DNA from: Candidatus Dadabacteria bacterium
GTDB lineage: Bacteria; Desulfobacterota_D; UBA1144; Nemesobacterales; Nemesobacteraceae
Assembly: GCA_022827275.1 (NCBI GenBank)
Contig: JAJDTG010000015.1
Span: 62,001-126,000 of the forward strand
Reading direction: 5' to 3'
DNA length: 64,000 nucleotides
This document shows, one piece after another, positions 28,748 to 38,223 of the stretch (position 1 is the first letter of the stretch; each line of letters begins with the position of its first letter). The position numbers were made by a program, and so were the translations under genes. The notes beneath the pieces were generated by a model that did not search any database, was not told the origin of the DNA, and saw only the letters and a program-made list of their open reading frames with translations.

Positions 28748-30049
28748 TTGATAGAGTTCAGGCTTCCCGAACTTGGAGAAGGAATTGAATCCGGGCAGGT
28801 GATAGAGGTTCTCGTCGCGCCCGGAGACAGGGTCTCGCTTGAGCAGCCTCTGCTTGAGGTGGAAACTGACAAGGCCGCGGTTGAGATTCCTTCCCCCACA
28901 GACGGAACGGTTACGGACGTCCTTGTAAGCGCCGGGGACACCGTGGCGATAAACGATGTCCTTGTGAGGATAGACGGCGACTCGGAGGGCAAAGAGCCCG
29001 CATCAGAAGAACCCGCAGCTTCTGCCGCGGCGGATGAGGCAGAAGGGAAAAGTCCCGCCGCAACTGAAAAACCCGCAAAGGAAGAAAAAAAGCCTTCTCC
29101 GCCGAGAGCCCCGCGCGCAGACGACACGGCACCGTCAGGTTCCCTCAAAGTGGCCGCGGCGCCTTCCGTGAGGCGTCTTGCGAGGGAGCTTGGCGTTTCG
29201 CTCGGTTCCGTTACGGGCTCTGGCCCCAGGGGGAGAATCCTTGAAAAAGACGTAAAAGCCCACGCGAAGGCCATAATAAGATCCGCTTCCTCGGCCCAGG
29301 CGGCGGCGCCAGCAGAACCCGAGCTTCCCGATTTCTCAAGATGGGGGGAGACGGTTACAGAGAGTTTCTCGACCGTTAGGAAGCTTACGGCCGAGCGCCT
29401 CACCCAGGCGTGGGCGGCCCCGCACGTAACGCAGTTTGACAAGGCGGACGCCACTCGGCTTGAGGAGCTTCGAGGACTCAACAAGGAGAAGGTGGCCGAA
29501 GCCGGGGGGAACCTTACCGTAACCGCGATCCTGGTAAAGGCCCTTTCCCGGGCGCTTTCCGAATTTCCGAAATTCAATTCAAGCATACATATGGGCAGCC
29601 GCACGATCGTTTACAAAAAATACGTGAACATAGGGGTCGCGGTGGATACCGAAAGGGGGCTTCTTGTCCCGGTGATAAGGGATGTCGACAAAAAAGACGT
29701 AACGCAGATATCCGTTGAGCTAACCGATATCTCTTCCCGGGCGAGGGAGAAGAGACTCTCTGCCGACAGGCTCCAGGGAGGCTCCTTCACCATAACCAAC
29801 CTAGGGGGAATAGGGGGAACCTTCTTCACCCCGATTCTAAATCCGCCCGAGGTGGCCATACTGGGAGTATCGAGATCCTCCTTTGAGCCCGCGTATGTAG
29901 ACGGGGAGTTCGTGCCGAGATTCATGCTTCCGCTTTCGCTTTCCTACGACCACAGGATTATAGACGGGGCCGAGGCGGCCAGATTCCTGAGATGGCTCTG
30001 CGAGATGCTTGAAAAGTCTCCCGAGAGCATATTTGAGCAGGCGGTGTAG
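28748..30049 (+). CDS. aceF: Dihydrolipoamide acetyltransferase (E2) of pyruvate dehydrogenase
   Basis: Lipoyl motif VETDKAAVEIPSP, PSBD, catalytic LSYDHRIIDGAEAARFL; likely TTG start at 28748. Confidence 0.93.
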   Translation: MIEFRLPELGEGIESGQVIEVLVAPGDRVSLEQPLLEVETDKAAVEIPSPTDGTVTDVLVSAGDTVAINDVLVRIDGDSEGKEPASEEPAASAAADEAEGKSPAATEKPAKEEKKPSPPRAPRADDTAPSGSLKVAAAPSVRRLARELGVSLGSVTGSGPRGRILEKDVKAHAKAIIRSASSAQAAAPAEPELPDFSRWGETVTESFSTVRKLTAERLTQAWAAPHVTQFDKADATRLEELRGLNKEKVAEAGGNLTVTAILVKALSRALSEFPKFNSSIHMGSRTIVYKKYVNIGVAVDTERGLLVPVIRDVDKKDVTQISVELTDISSRAREKRLSADRLQGGSFTITNLGGIGGTFFTPILNPPEVAILGVSRSSFEPAYVDGEFVPRFMLPLSLSYDHRIIDGAEAARFLRWLCEMLEKSPESIFEQAV

Positions 30050-30055
30050 CAGACG

Positions 30056-31486
30056 ATGGAGAGAATAACGACTGAAGTGGCGGTAATAGGGGCGGGCCCG
30101 GGAGGGTATCCCGCGGCGTTTGCCCTAGCCGACAAGGGAAAGAAAGTCACGCTTATAGATCCTGAGGCAAACCCCGGAGGGGTCTGTCTCTACAGGGGAT
30201 GCATACCTTCAAAGGCCCTTCTTCACGCGGCGAAGGTGGCCGAGGAGGCAAGGGACGCCGTGGATTTCGGCCTTAGCTACGGGGAACCGGAGATAGACCC
30301 CGGGAAGCTCTTTTCGTGGAAAGACGAGGTGATCTCCAAGCTAACGGGCGGGCTTCGCACGCTTGTTAAGGCAAGAAAGGTAAATTACGTGCGGGGGAGG
30401 GCGTCTTTTACCTCTTCCAGCACCCTCCGCGTCGTAACGGCTTCCGGCGAGGAGCGGGAAGTCCTCTTTGAGAGTGCTATTATCTCAACGGGTTCTGTCT
30501 CGAGGAGGATCCCGGGAGTGGACAGTTCCCCGAACGTGGTTGATTCCGACGGCGCTCTCTCCATGGGGGAGATCCCGAGGAGCCTGCTTGTGGTGGGCGG
30601 GGGTTACATAGGCCTTGAGCTTGGGACTTTTTTCTCTTCCCTCGGCACCGAGGTCACGGTCGTTGAGATGCTCCCAGGGATCGTCCAGGGGGTTGACAGG
30701 GACCTCGCGAGGGTTCTTAAAAAGAGGCTCGATCAGAAATTTCGTTCCATAATGCTTGAAACAAAACTGATTTCTATAAGTGAGTTAGACAACGAAGTTA
30801 AAGTTTCATTTGAAGCTGATGGGAAAAGCTTCGAGGAGAAATACGAAAAGGTTCTGATCTCGGTCGGAAGGGTGCCGTACACAGAAGGTCTCGGCCTTCG
30901 GAACACCCGGGCCGTGGTGGACGAAAAGGGCTTTATAGAGACCGACTCCCAGAGAAGGACGGCCGATCCGGCGATTTTTGCGATCGGGGACGTTGCCGGG
31001 GAACCCATGCTTGCCCACAAGGCGACCTATGAAGCCAAGATCGTGGCCGAGGTTATAACGGGAGCCAAGACCCAGTATGACCCAAGGGCCGTTCCGGCGG
31101 TCATATTTACCGATCCCGAGATCGCCTGGTGCGGGGTTACCGAAAGCGAGGCCAGGGAGTCGGGGATGGAAGTGGACGTGTCAAAGTTTCCGTGGGCGGC
31201 CTCGGGCAGGGCGCTTACGCTTAACAGGACCGACGGTCTAACGAAGCTGATAACCCACAAGGGGACCGGGAGAGTGGTCGGCGTCGGAGTTGTCGGACCG
31301 CAGGCGGGGGAACTCATATCGGAATCCGTCCTGGCGATTGAAATGGGCGCGACCGCTGAGGATATAGCTTTTTCAATACATCCTCACCCGACTCTCACAG
31401 AGACCATTATGGAAGCGGCAGAAGGCATATACGGAGCAAGCACCCACATTATGAAAAGACGTTCGGGCAAATCCTCGCGGAAGTGA
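30056..31486 (+). CDS. lpdA: Dihydrolipoamide dehydrogenase (E3)
   Basis: VIGAGPGGYPAAFALADKGKKVTLID, GGVCLYRGCIPSKALLHAA, HPHPTLTETIMEAA. Confidence 0.95.
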   Translation: MERITTEVAVIGAGPGGYPAAFALADKGKKVTLIDPEANPGGVCLYRGCIPSKALLHAAKVAEEARDAVDFGLSYGEPEIDPGKLFSWKDEVISKLTGGLRTLVKARKVNYVRGRASFTSSSTLRVVTASGEEREVLFESAIISTGSVSRRIPGVDSSPNVVDSDGALSMGEIPRSLLVVGGGYIGLELGTFFSSLGTEVTVVEMLPGIVQGVDRDLARVLKKRLDQKFRSIMLETKLISISELDNEVKVSFEADGKSFEEKYEKVLISVGRVPYTEGLGLRNTRAVVDEKGFIETDSQRRTADPAIFAIGDVAGEPMLAHKATYEAKIVAEVITGAKTQYDPRAVPAVIFTDPEIAWCGVTESEARESGMEVDVSKFPWAASGRALTLNRTDGLTKLITHKGTGRVVGVGVVGPQAGELISESVLAIEMGATAEDIAFSIHPHPTLTETIMEAAEGIYGASTHIMKRRSGKSSRK

Positions 31487-31845
31487 CGGAGTAATATCCG
31501 GACCGCTTAAAGCTTCCTTTCTTTTTCAACTCATCTTTATAGTAATATCTTCCTTAAGTCTGGTTGCGGGGATTATATGCAACAGAGAATGTTAATCCGG
31601 ACCGCCCAAGGCCAGCCGGCAACAGGTTGTTTCTCTCCTTTCTCCATGATATAGTTATGACTGTTCGTAGCTAAAAAGGGCCTCTTGTTAGATTTCCCTG
31701 GCATGACACTCGTTACAGGGAAATAAACGAAACGTTCGACCCTCATATGGCTTTATGTGAGTTTTTGCTAGGATCTGGAGCCGGCTTGGAAGAAACAGCC
31801 CGCTCCTTCTTTGCCAGGTGGCCTGAACCAGGAGACCCGATCTTA

Positions 31846-31873
31846 TTGACAATGCGGGAAGAAGGTGTAGAAT
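31846..31873 (+). promoter_or_regulatory. Sigma-70-type promoter for rpsT
   Basis: TTGACA-16 nt-TAGAAT about 34 nt before the rpsT ATG. Confidence 0.6.
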
Positions 31874-31906
31874 TCAACCTTCATTTTTAAACCCTGGAGG
31901 ATTTTC

Positions 31907-32188
31907 ATGGGCCTTAGAACAAAATCGGCGCAGAAACAGCATCGCCAGAACTTGAAGAGACGAGAGAGAAACAGGTTCGTAACGTCCACTCTTAAAACCA
32001 AGATAAAGCGTTACTCGGAAGCTATCGGGAACGAGGACATCGAACAGTCGCAGACTCTCCTGAAGGAACTGGTTTCCCTCACCGACAAGGCCGCCACGAA
32101 AGGGGTTATTCACAAGAAAAAGGCCTCAAGGTACATATCGAGGTTCTCAAAAAAGCTCTCGGCCCTCAACCAGAGCGCCGGCTCCTAG
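31907..32188 (+). CDS. rpsT: 30S ribosomal protein S20
   Basis: KSAQKQHRQNLKRRERNRFVTSTLKTKIKRY...KGVIHKKKASRYISRFSKKL. Confidence 0.95.
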   Translation: MGLRTKSAQKQHRQNLKRRERNRFVTSTLKTKIKRYSEAIGNEDIEQSQTLLKELVSLTDKAATKGVIHKKKASRYISRFSKKLSALNQSAGS

Positions 32189-33147
32189 GTTTCCCGCGAG
32201 CAAATTCCCAGAAGAAGTTTCTCAAGAAGCACGTAGTTGTTCCCGGAACTGTTTTTGATTCCGAAGTCCGTTTCCTCTATAAGACCCAGTATCCTGCCTA
32301 GATCGCTCTCCCTGAAGTTGCGCACGCTTTTTTTAAGGTAAAAGACGGCCCCGCGGGACGTTTTTATGGCCTTGGCGATGGCTTCATCGGATTTTCCTTC
32401 CCGAAGATGCTGGGACACCTTGAATATCTGGCGGAATCTCCAGGCAACCATGTAGAGTATGGAGAGGGGGTCCTCCCTGTTTCTCTCAAGCTCCCGGAGT
32501 ATCCTGAGAGACCCCTTGAGGTCCCTGTTTGAAAGCGCGGTTGAGAGGGAAAACACGTTCTCGGTGCTTCGTTTCTCGATAAGCCCCCTTAACTCCCCCT
32601 CTCCCACGGGCTTTTTCCCGTCAACGTAAAGGGATATCTTCCCAAGCTCGTTCTTGACCAGGTTCATGTCCTCGCCGAGCATGGTTTTCACGAAACCCAC
32701 CGCCCCGGGAGTAAGGGATATCCCGAGTCTTTCCCCGAGGCGCCTTATTTCCCGCTCGGGCTTGCTCCCACGGTCAAGATCGACAAGCTTTATGCCTTTT
32801 GCGGGCTTTGTCTTCCCTCTCCGGGATCCCCCCGAGAGCAGGACAAGCACGGAGGAAGAGGCCGGGGCCTCTGAGTATTCGTTTAGGAGCAGAAGATCGT
32901 CTTTCCCGAGACCGTCATACCCCTTTGCCACGATCAGTTTTTTCTCGTGGAACATGGGCAGCGTCCTCGCGTCCTCGACTATTTCCTGAAGGGAGGTGTC
33001 GTCTAGGTTCCTGCTCTCAACCAGAAGCTTGGGGGAACCGCTTGAGAGCTTCTTTTTTATCTCCTCGATAAAGTCCTCGACCAGAAGGGGCTGCGTGCTT
33101 TTAAGTACGGTTACCGGATGAATGTCGATGCTTTTCTCGGAAGGCAC
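32185..33147 (-). CDS. holA: DNA polymerase III subunit delta
   Basis: HolA architecture; ARTLPMFHEKKLIVAK, REDPLSILYMVAWRFRQI. Confidence 0.88.
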   Translation of the reverse strand: MPSEKSIDIHPVTVLKSTQPLLVEDFIEEIKKKLSSGSPKLLVESRNLDDTSLQEIVEDARTLPMFHEKKLIVAKGYDGLGKDDLLLLNEYSEAPASSSVLVLLSGGSRRGKTKPAKGIKLVDLDRGSKPEREIRRLGERLGISLTPGAVGFVKTMLGEDMNLVKNELGKISLYVDGKKPVGEGELRGLIEKRSTENVFSLSTALSNRDLKGSLRILRELERNREDPLSILYMVAWRFRQIFKVSQHLREGKSDEAIAKAIKTSRGAVFYLKKSVRNFRESDLGRILGLIEETDFGIKNSSGNNYVLLEKLLLGICSRET

Positions 33148-33190
33148 GACTTGGTTTTCTCCCTGGCCGAGGCGGTCTGCGGGCGGGACC

Positions 33191-33610
33191 CTATCGGCTG
33201 TTTATCTCAAGCTCGCTGAAGAAATATCCTATCTCATAGGCGGCCGATTCCGGAGAATCTGACCCGTGCACTATGTTCTTTTCTATGCCGGAGGCGAAAT
33301 CCTTTCTTATGGTTCCGGGATCCGCCTGCTCGGGGTTCGTGGCGCCCATGATGGCCCTTACCCTCGAGATGGCCTCCTCTCCCTCAAGAACCATCACCAC
33401 GCACGGTCCCGAGGACATGAAGTCCGTGAGGCTTGAGAAAAAGGGTCTTTCCCTGTGCACGTGGTAAAACCCCTCGGCCTGTTTCTTTGAGAGGTGTATC
33501 ATCCTGAGAGCCACAACGCTTATCCCCTTCTCCTCGAACCTCCGCAGAACCTCGCCTATCAGGTTCGCTCCGACTCCGTCGGGTTTTACTATTGACAATG
33601 TTCTTTCCAT
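33191..33610 (-). CDS. ndk: Nucleoside diphosphate kinase
   Basis: [12 protein letters not shown]...[18 protein letters not shown]...[12 protein letters not shown]. Confidence 0.97.
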   Translation of the reverse strand: MERTLSIVKPDGVGANLIGEVLRRFEEKGISVVALRMIHLSKKQAEGFYHVHRERPFFSSLTDFMSSGPCVVMVLEGEEAISRVRAIMGATNPEQADPGTIRKDFASGIEKNIVHGSDSPESAAYEIGYFFSELEINSR

Positions 33611-33715
33611 TTTCTGCCTCCGTTTGTATGTGATTGTGATGACTGTCTGACTGTCAGCTTCGCGGCGGGAGCTAAAACAGGATGCGCCGCTTCAGGGGGA
33701 CTCGGTACCGTGTGT

Positions 33716-34147
33716 CTAGTATTCCTTCTCAAGCTTCCCTACCAGGTTCTTCCTTCTCCTTCGGCTTTTTATCCTGAGATACACCTTGTGCTTCAGATCA
33801 AGGGTGATCGGCAGGTCAAACTCACTGCTTACCATCTTGCAGAGCTCTTTTCCCTTGATGCCGGGCTTGCGGGAGATCGCGTCGTTCATGAAAGACCTGA
33901 TTTTCCTTTTCCGGGTCTTCTCCGCCTTGTCCAGGATCTCGTTTCTCTCAGAGGCGTTCAGGTTTCTGAGGTAAGCGATCACCTCGGACCTAGTAGGCTC
34001 GTTACTCTCTTCTCTGGTCTTTTCTATCGCTGTTCTTATGAATTCGCTTGAGCTTATGCCTTTGCTGTCTGCGGTCGAACATACGTAGTTATAGTCATTT
34101 TCGGGAATCCTGAAACTCACGAGCTTGTCTTTAACTTCGGAAGCCAT
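33716..34147 (-). CDS. Ribbon-helix-helix-like DNA-binding protein
   Basis: VSFRIPENDYNYVCSTADSKGISSSEFIRTAIEK; no adjacent toxin. Confidence 0.55.
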   Translation of the reverse strand: MASEVKDKLVSFRIPENDYNYVCSTADSKGISSSEFIRTAIEKTREESNEPTRSEVIAYLRNLNASERNEILDKAEKTRKRKIRSFMNDAISRKPGIKGKELCKMVSSEFDLPITLDLKHKVYLRIKSRRRRKNLVGKLEKEY

Positions 34148-34340
34148 AGGTCACTCCGGAAAACCAGGTTCCGGCCATTAATGCTGAATCCGCATCGGGA
34201 AATTCCGCCCCCGGTTTCGGAACTAGATTCTAATTATTACGGTATGAAGAATCAAGTGTTACACGGTTTTCATGCCGTGTTCGCGACCGCGCTCTGGAAC
34301 AGGGCGGTTTTCTAGGTTATTCTGGTAGTGCCTGGTCCTA

Positions 34341-35984
34341 GTGATTATGAGGGCGAACTCGGAACCACACGTCATTAAGCGAAACGAAGTGAACAACCTT
34401 TCCATCGGGCTTCTTTTTTTCCTGTTGACCGTTTTCCCCGCGGCTTCTTACAGCGGTGCGGTCACGATCGAGGCGATATACGCTGACGTTCCCGGAACCG
34501 GGTTTAACGATACGAGCGGGTTGACCGAGGAGGAAAGGGCGATGCTCGGCGATAACGGCAATAACGCGAGCACGCTCGGGCAGGCGAGAAGAAACGCCTT
34601 TGAGCATGCCGCCGGTTTGCTTGAACAGAGATTGCCGGGTTCGAACACAATCCGGGTTGACGTGTCGTTCAGATTCTTTGAGGATGAAGCCACGGTCGCC
34701 AGGGCCTATACGGGGAAAGCCATAAGTTTCGGGCCGGAAGAACTGCTTCACATAGGGTACCCCCCGGCGCTTGCGGAAAAAATCGCGGGAAGGGCTTTAA
34801 TAGACGAATCGGTGCCTCATCTCGTTGTGGCATTCTCAAGGAGTCTTGAGTTCTATTACGGTTTTTATGGGGAAGCGCCGCCGTTTTCAATAGATTTCGT
34901 TGGCATTGCCGTGCACGAGATCATTCATGGGCTCGGGTTTCATTCCTCCCTTGAGGAAGACGGTTCCTTTCCCAGTGCGACCCTTAACGTGACCGGCGAA
35001 ACCCAGAGTTTTTCACTTGATGTGCCGGAGTGGCAGAGAATCTACGACGTGCAGATGTATTCTGAGGAGGACCGTGAATTTATCGTCGATCTTGAGCCGC
35101 GGGAAAGGGAGCGGGCCATTACTTCTGACACCGGCCTTCTTTGGGGCGGAACCGCGCGGCCCGGGGAGGAGAATTCATGCAGTTACGGACAGCGCATGGC
35201 CGAGCTTAAATCCGCCGGCATAGCTCCGGACGGAAAACCCCGGCTCCACGCTCCCCCGACTTTTGAGGAGGGCAGTTCCATAACCCATGTTCACACGGAC
35301 ACAGAGGATATCATGGAATATCTCTACCCCTATCCCGCGGACATGGACCTGAGTCTTGCCATGCTCAGGGACATGGGCTGGGAAATAAACGACGAGGGCT
35401 TTCCGCCTTCCTGCGTGCTGACCGGAATAAGCGTTACGCCGACTTCGGGGCTTGTGACCACGGAGGGGGGCGGGACGGCGGCGTTTCAGGTGAAACTTGA
35501 GTCAGAACCGATAAGCGACGTAATAATCCCCCTGCGTAGCAGCGATCCGTCTGAGGGAACGGCCGATACCCGGGCGCTTGAATTCACTCCGGATGACTGG
35601 GAGGTTTCAAAGACCGTGACTGTAACCGGCATGAACGACGGCGATGAGGACGGCGCCAGGCGCTACGCTATCGTGCTTGAGCGGGTGCGGAGCCGGGACA
35701 GGTTCTATCATGGCTTCGATCCTGATGACGTGTCGTTAACCAACCGGGATAATGATCCGGAACCGGGTGTCCCTTCGCCTGACTCCGCGTCGCCACCGGG
35801 GGAGGAGGCGGGACTGGGCGGCCTCGGATGCGCAATTGCCGCAGAAGAGCAGGTGCAAGACACATCTCGAGGCGGGATGCCTGTCCAGCTTCTGCTCGCC
35901 GCGCTTCTCATTTTCGCAATTCCGTGGAGAAGCCTGCGAACGCAAAAGCGGCACCTCATCCGGGCGGATTTTCTCTCTGGTTAA
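34341..35984 (+). CDS. Secreted metzincin-like metallopeptidase with Calx-beta-like domain and cysteine-containing C-terminal sorting tail
   Basis: VHEIIHGLGFHSS zinc motif; TDTRALEFTPDDWEVSKTVTVTGMNDG; tail GLGCAIA-TM-WRSLRTQKR. Confidence 0.65.
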   Translation: MIMRANSEPHVIKRNEVNNLSIGLLFFLLTVFPAASYSGAVTIEAIYADVPGTGFNDTSGLTEEERAMLGDNGNNASTLGQARRNAFEHAAGLLEQRLPGSNTIRVDVSFRFFEDEATVARAYTGKAISFGPEELLHIGYPPALAEKIAGRALIDESVPHLVVAFSRSLEFYYGFYGEAPPFSIDFVGIAVHEIIHGLGFHSSLEEDGSFPSATLNVTGETQSFSLDVPEWQRIYDVQMYSEEDREFIVDLEPRERERAITSDTGLLWGGTARPGEENSCSYGQRMAELKSAGIAPDGKPRLHAPPTFEEGSSITHVHTDTEDIMEYLYPYPADMDLSLAMLRDMGWEINDEGFPPSCVLTGISVTPTSGLVTTEGGGTAAFQVKLESEPISDVIIPLRSSDPSEGTADTRALEFTPDDWEVSKTVTVTGMNDGDEDGARRYAIVLERVRSRDRFYHGFDPDDVSLTNRDNDPEPGVPSPDSASPPGEEAGLGGLGCAIAAEEQVQDTSRGGMPVQLLLAALLIFAIPWRSLRTQKRHLIRADFLSG

Positions 35985-36001
35985 GCGAATCCCTGTCGGT
36001 G

Positions 36002-36031
36002 TGGACAACCCTTGTTTCCGTGCTGTATAAT
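36002..36031 (+). promoter_or_regulatory. Candidate sigma-70 promoter upstream of cysC
   Basis: TGGACA-18 nt-TATAAT. Confidence 0.4.
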
Positions 36032-36136
36032 GTTGCCCCAAGAGCTTTGGGAAGAAAGAGGAATTAGCACGAGGAGCTTGGCTGTCTTGCTCTGCTTTTC
36101 CTTCTCTTTTTCAATCATATCCGCATCTTACAATCA

Positions 36137-36754
36137 TTGGAGGCAACACAAATGGAAAGGTTTGTTATTCCACATCAGCATGAAATCACTAAAGAGGACA
36201 GAAGAAGGCTAAACGGCCACGGTTCCTTGATTCTATGGTTCACCGGACTTCCGAGTTCCGGAAAATCCACTCTTGCAAATGAAATCGAAAAAGAACTTAT
36301 ACAGCGAAACCACCGCACCTACATACTGGACGGGGACAACGTGAGGATGGGTCTCTGCAAGGACCTTGGTTTTTCCGCCGAGGACCGCGAGGAGAACATA
36401 AGGAGAATAGGTGAGGTTTCCAAGCTTTTCATGGACGCGGGAATTCTTGTCCTCTCAGCCTTTGTCTCCCCCTACCGCGCCGACCGCGACGCCATAAGGG
36501 AGCTTGTTGAGGAAGGGGAGTTCGTCGAGGTGTTCGTTGACTGCTCCGTCGCGCAGTGCGAGCAGCGGGACGTAAAGGGGCTTTACAAGAAGGCCAGAGA
36601 GGGGGTCATAAAAGGATTTACGGGAATTGACGATCCGTACGAGGAGCCCTCTGCCCCCGAAATCGTGGTCGATACGGAGAAACACTCGATCGAGGAGTGC
36701 AAGCAGCAGATACTCGATTACCTGATCGCGCGCGACGCGGTGAACATGGGATAA
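36137..36754 (+). CDS. cysC: Adenylylsulfate kinase
   Basis: LWFTGLPSSGKSTLANEIE...LDGDNVRMGLCKDLGFSAEDREENIRRIGEVSKLF. Confidence 0.92.
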   Translation: MEATQMERFVIPHQHEITKEDRRRLNGHGSLILWFTGLPSSGKSTLANEIEKELIQRNHRTYILDGDNVRMGLCKDLGFSAEDREENIRRIGEVSKLFMDAGILVLSAFVSPYRADRDAIRELVEEGEFVEVFVDCSVAQCEQRDVKGLYKKAREGVIKGFTGIDDPYEEPSAPEIVVDTEKHSIEECKQQILDYLIARDAVNMG

Positions 36755-36852
36755 GGGAAGCCCGGGGGGCCGTCTCTTAGAAGCCGCTTCTTTTATTCGC
36801 GTTTATAGATCATAATAATAGGATTGCGTTAAGGTTTTTCCCGGAAACAAAG

Positions 36853-38148
36853 ATGTCTGCTTCAAACAATGAATCGGGGGCTTCTGACTCAATGAGCCCA
36901 GCTCAGCTGATAAGCAATATCGCCGAGAATTCAAGAAAAGCCTCAAGAATCCTGGCTTCCGCCCCGTCTTCCCGGAAAAACGACTTTCTCCTGCGCTTCG
37001 CGGACCTTCTGGTAGCTCAGACGGACGGCCTTCTGTCCGAGAACGCAAGGGACGTTTCGGACGCCGAGGAAAAAGGCCTTTCCACCGCCCTTGTGGACCG
37101 CCTGAGGCTTAACCCCTCGAGGATAAGCTCCTTGGCCGACGGGCTTCGCGAGGTGGCGGAGCTTCCCGACCCCGTGGGCAAGATATCGGCAAAGTGGGAC
37201 AGGCCTAACGGGATTTCAGTTGAGAAAAAAAGAATTCCCCTGGGCGTCATAGGGATTATTTATGAGTCAAGGCCGGGGGTTACGGCCGACGCCGCCGGGC
37301 TCTGCGTTAAGTCCGGCAATTCCGTAATTCTCCGCGGCGGCTCGGAAACGATAAGATCCAACCTTGCCATCTCCCGGCTTATGGCCGATTCCCTATCCCA
37401 AAGCGGTCTCTCTCCCCACACGGCCCAGGTCGTCCCGGTCGCCGACAGGGAAGTCATAACCGAGATGCTGAAACTCGAGGACAAGATAGATCTCATTATC
37501 CCGAGGGGAGGGGAGGGGCTTATAAGGTTTGTCGCTGAGAACTCCCGGATCCCGGTTCTAAAGCACTACAAGGGGGTCTGCCACGTTTACGTGGATGAGC
37601 ATGCGGACCTCGGGATGGCCGAGGAGATCTGCCGGAACGCGAAGGTGCAGAGACCGGGGGTGTGTAACTCGATGGAGACAATGCTCGTGCACTCCTCGGT
37701 GGCGGGTGATTTCCTGCCCGCGGCGATAAAGAGGCTTGAGGGAGAGGGAGTGAGCATAAAGGGCTGCGAGAACACGAGGGGGCTTCTTCCCGGCGTTGCC
37801 CCGGCAACGGAAGAGGACTGGCACGAGGAGTATCTTGACCTTGTCCTTAACGTAAGGGTCGTCGCGACGATTGACGAGGCTATAGAGCATATACAGACCT
37901 ATGGCTCCATGCATACGGACGCCATAGTTACGGAACATCCTGAAAATTCTGAGAAATTCGTAAAGGAAGTGGATTCCTCCGCGGTCATGGTCAATACGTC
38001 GACCAGGTTCAACGACGGTTTCCAGCTGGGTCTCGGCGCCGAAATAGGCATAAGCACTTCAAAGCTGCACGCCTTTGGCCCGATGGGGCTTGAGGAACTG
38101 ACCACTTCGAAGTTCGTGGTAAGAGGAAACGGCCAGATAAGGGGCTGA
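36853..38148 (+). CDS. proA: Glutamate-5-semialdehyde dehydrogenase
   Basis: IPLGVIGIIYESRPGVTADAAGLCVKSGNSVILRGGSE; RPGVCNSMETMLVH. Confidence 0.96.
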   Translation: MSASNNESGASDSMSPAQLISNIAENSRKASRILASAPSSRKNDFLLRFADLLVAQTDGLLSENARDVSDAEEKGLSTALVDRLRLNPSRISSLADGLREVAELPDPVGKISAKWDRPNGISVEKKRIPLGVIGIIYESRPGVTADAAGLCVKSGNSVILRGGSETIRSNLAISRLMADSLSQSGLSPHTAQVVPVADREVITEMLKLEDKIDLIIPRGGEGLIRFVAENSRIPVLKHYKGVCHVYVDEHADLGMAEEICRNAKVQRPGVCNSMETMLVHSSVAGDFLPAAIKRLEGEGVSIKGCENTRGLLPGVAPATEEDWHEEYLDLVLNVRVVATIDEAIEHIQTYGSMHTDAIVTEHPENSEKFVKEVDSSAVMVNTSTRFNDGFQLGLGAEIGISTSKLHAFGPMGLEELTTSKFVVRGNGQIRG

Positions 38149-38223
38149 ACCTTTCGGGGGCCTGGGGAAATTTCGCGGGATCGCCCGGTTCCGCGAGGGT
38201 ATGGCAGGGGGCTTTAAAAACAG

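Noticed and set aside
28744-29604. 286-aa minus-strand ORF inside aceF
   Set aside because: Antisense shadow ORF, low complexity, no domain.
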